A stretch of DNA of 43,666 bases from Amphimedon queenslandica. Its lineage: Eukaryota > Porifera > Demospongiae > Haplosclerida > Niphatidae. The notes under the pieces are model-generated. The model had not been told where the DNA came from, ran no database searches, and worked only from the letters and a program-made list of their open reading frames with translations. Where the stretch lies: NCBI RefSeq assembly GCF_000090795.2, contig NW_003546674.1, positions 32,560-76,225 of the forward strand, in the 5' to 3' direction. Position 1 is the stretch's first letter. Every line of letters starts with the position of its first letter. Position numbers and translations under genes: made by a program. Below are positions 42,711 to 43,666 of this stretch, piece after piece.

Positions 42711-43043
42711 GACAGAGTGTTGTGGGTTCTTCCACTGAACTCTATGAACTATAGAGAACTTACTATTGCCCATTGAAGCAATAGAGAAGACAATGACCCA
42801 GTGCAGTAAGTGATGTAGAGCATGGTTGTGGTTGGCAGGAAGAATGCTTTAATCTCATCCCTCAGGACCTCTTACATAAAGATGCACAAAACGGGAAAAA
42901 AGCTAAAATGTTTAATGACTTAACTAGAGTATCCACCATAATTGAATAATGCAATAAGCACAGGATAGATAAGTAGTTAGTTCTCAATTCACATTTCACA
43001 ATCGTCACTTAGGATAGAAGTTAATGACACAATTACTCAACTG
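42711..43043. other. Stretch without recognised features
   Basis: No gene or repeat could be supported. Confidence 0.5.
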
Positions 43044-43520
43044 TCATGAAAATACAGCCCCTTCGTTTCTTGGCTTCCCATTTTCCTTTCCTTCACCCCC
43101 TTCTTGATCCTTTTTTATCTCACTTTTCACAACATCTAAGTCAGCAAAGCCAAGGATTCCTGTCACACAACATTGTTGCTCAGTTATAACTCGTTCATAC
43201 TGTCTTAAAGCAATACAAGAGCGGTGGCCTGACTTCTCTTGAATAATCTTCTGTGACACACCAGATTGGAAGGGACGAGTTATAGAAGTAGCACGCTATG
43301 AATGATTAGTATAACGTGTACTGGTTCCAGCATTCTCCAACATACTTGGAAGCATTGCCTTTAAAGTGTTCATACCTACAGGAATGTTGATGTACCAGGA
43401 TGTTGCTCTATCAGCTGGGAGATCTTTCTGTGGCTTTAATTTGAATGCCTTTGGGTTTTCTGGAATCTTGCTCAAATAGAAATCGATCATTTTTAGTAGG
43501 CATTTCTAAAATCCTACAAT
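43044..43520 (-). pseudogene. Crypton-type tyrosine recombinase (DUF3504-like)
   Basis: From the right: MIDFYLSKIPENPKAFKLKP, SWYINIPVGMNTLKAMLPSM, AGTSTRYTNHS, a TAG, RATSITRPFQSGVSQKII, EKSGHRSCIALRQYERV. The conserved order Y-T-N-H-S-L-R-A-T, G-H-R-S and R-x-Y-E-R is that of the DUF3504/Crypton recombinase fold. The His and Arg of H-x-x-R, the second His and the Tyr are all present. The single stop (in the codon expected to be Leu) is the only break over about 140 codons, so this is a fairly young copy. A likely acceptor (ATTGTAG near 43512) starts the exon; the rest lies upstream, partly off the window. Cryptons integrate by recombination and are also known as domesticated genes. Confidence 0.75.
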
Positions 43521-43666
43521 TGCATAGACTATCACTCTCTTGTTCTTCATGTGTATGTCTTTAAAAGCGATGCAATTTATTTTGAGATGTCAGCTCAGTG
43601 TATTGATAATAATTATGAGTCCTCATTGTAGACCTCCACAATAGTGGGATAGCGACAGAACTGTTC
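43521..43666. other. Window edge, probable intron of the Crypton gene
   Basis: On minus the sequence upstream of the acceptor is AT-rich and not clearly coding. Confidence 0.35.

Overview
The window looks like AT-rich, transposon-dense genomic DNA from an early-branching animal. A demosponge is the best guess: introns inside coding relics are very short (43, 51 and 56 bp with clean GT/AG ends), the palindrome TACATGTA recurs, and there is an unusual mix of hAT, DIRS, Crypton, pogo, GIN/KRBA2-type integrase, Penelope and Helentron-like Pif1/OTU sequences. This is inferred from composition and family content, not from a species-specific marker. No clearly intact host gene is visible. Almost every recognisable coding stretch is a decayed transposable-element gene.

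Layout. 1-1650: GIN/KRBA2-like integrase relic on +. 2618-3216: terminal-inverted-repeat element holding a tRNA-like (SINE) segment. 3466-3775: a dispersed repeat with an inverted copy at 39315-39800. 4396-4636: palindromic MITE, with a one-arm copy at 38228-38355. 6191-6930: Ulp1-type protease plus PHD finger relic. 7262-14466: a composite in which a 25-bp minisatellite occurs in opposite orientations on either side of a ~115-bp satellite; a hAT relic with a BED finger lies inside it. 14800-15452: a satellite with an exact 123-bp period that runs into a Pif1-like helicase end (15441-15771), a basic linker and an OTU domain (16440-16738). The OTU sequence is cut by a pogo-like end (TA then CAGTGGAACC), and the pogo transposase C-terminus (16989-17378, -) abuts a near full-length DIRS retrotransposon (17383 to about 21671, -) with inverted terminal repeats and an internal complementary region.

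21818-22147 is an uninterrupted HIRAN-domain ORF, followed by a broken ORF. 25095-28300 is a three-level nest: a Pro/Gly/Ala-rich coding-like segment is split by a hAT element (25267-28154, 8-bp target duplication), which is split by a 725-bp hAT-type MITE (26461-27185, 8-bp duplication). Two more MITEs of the same general type lie at 23467-23764 and 38440-39092. 28500-29070 is a TTGCA-rich minisatellite and 29480-29796 a possible KDZ/CxC-like relic. 29800-36260 is mostly featureless AT-rich DNA. 36262-37475 and 39870-41580 are a diverged direct duplication; the second copy carries a 5'-truncated Penelope-like element with a GIY-YIG domain. A small non-LTR reverse transcriptase fragment (42395-42710) and a Crypton-type tyrosine recombinase (43044-43520, -) close the window.

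The genes do not form a pathway. The order of insertions can be read instead: OTU/helicase element, then pogo, then DIRS; and coding-like segment, then hAT, then MITE. The most unusual structures are the inverted-minisatellite composite and the 123-bp satellite joined to a helicase exon. All family assignments were made by eye from motifs, without database searches.
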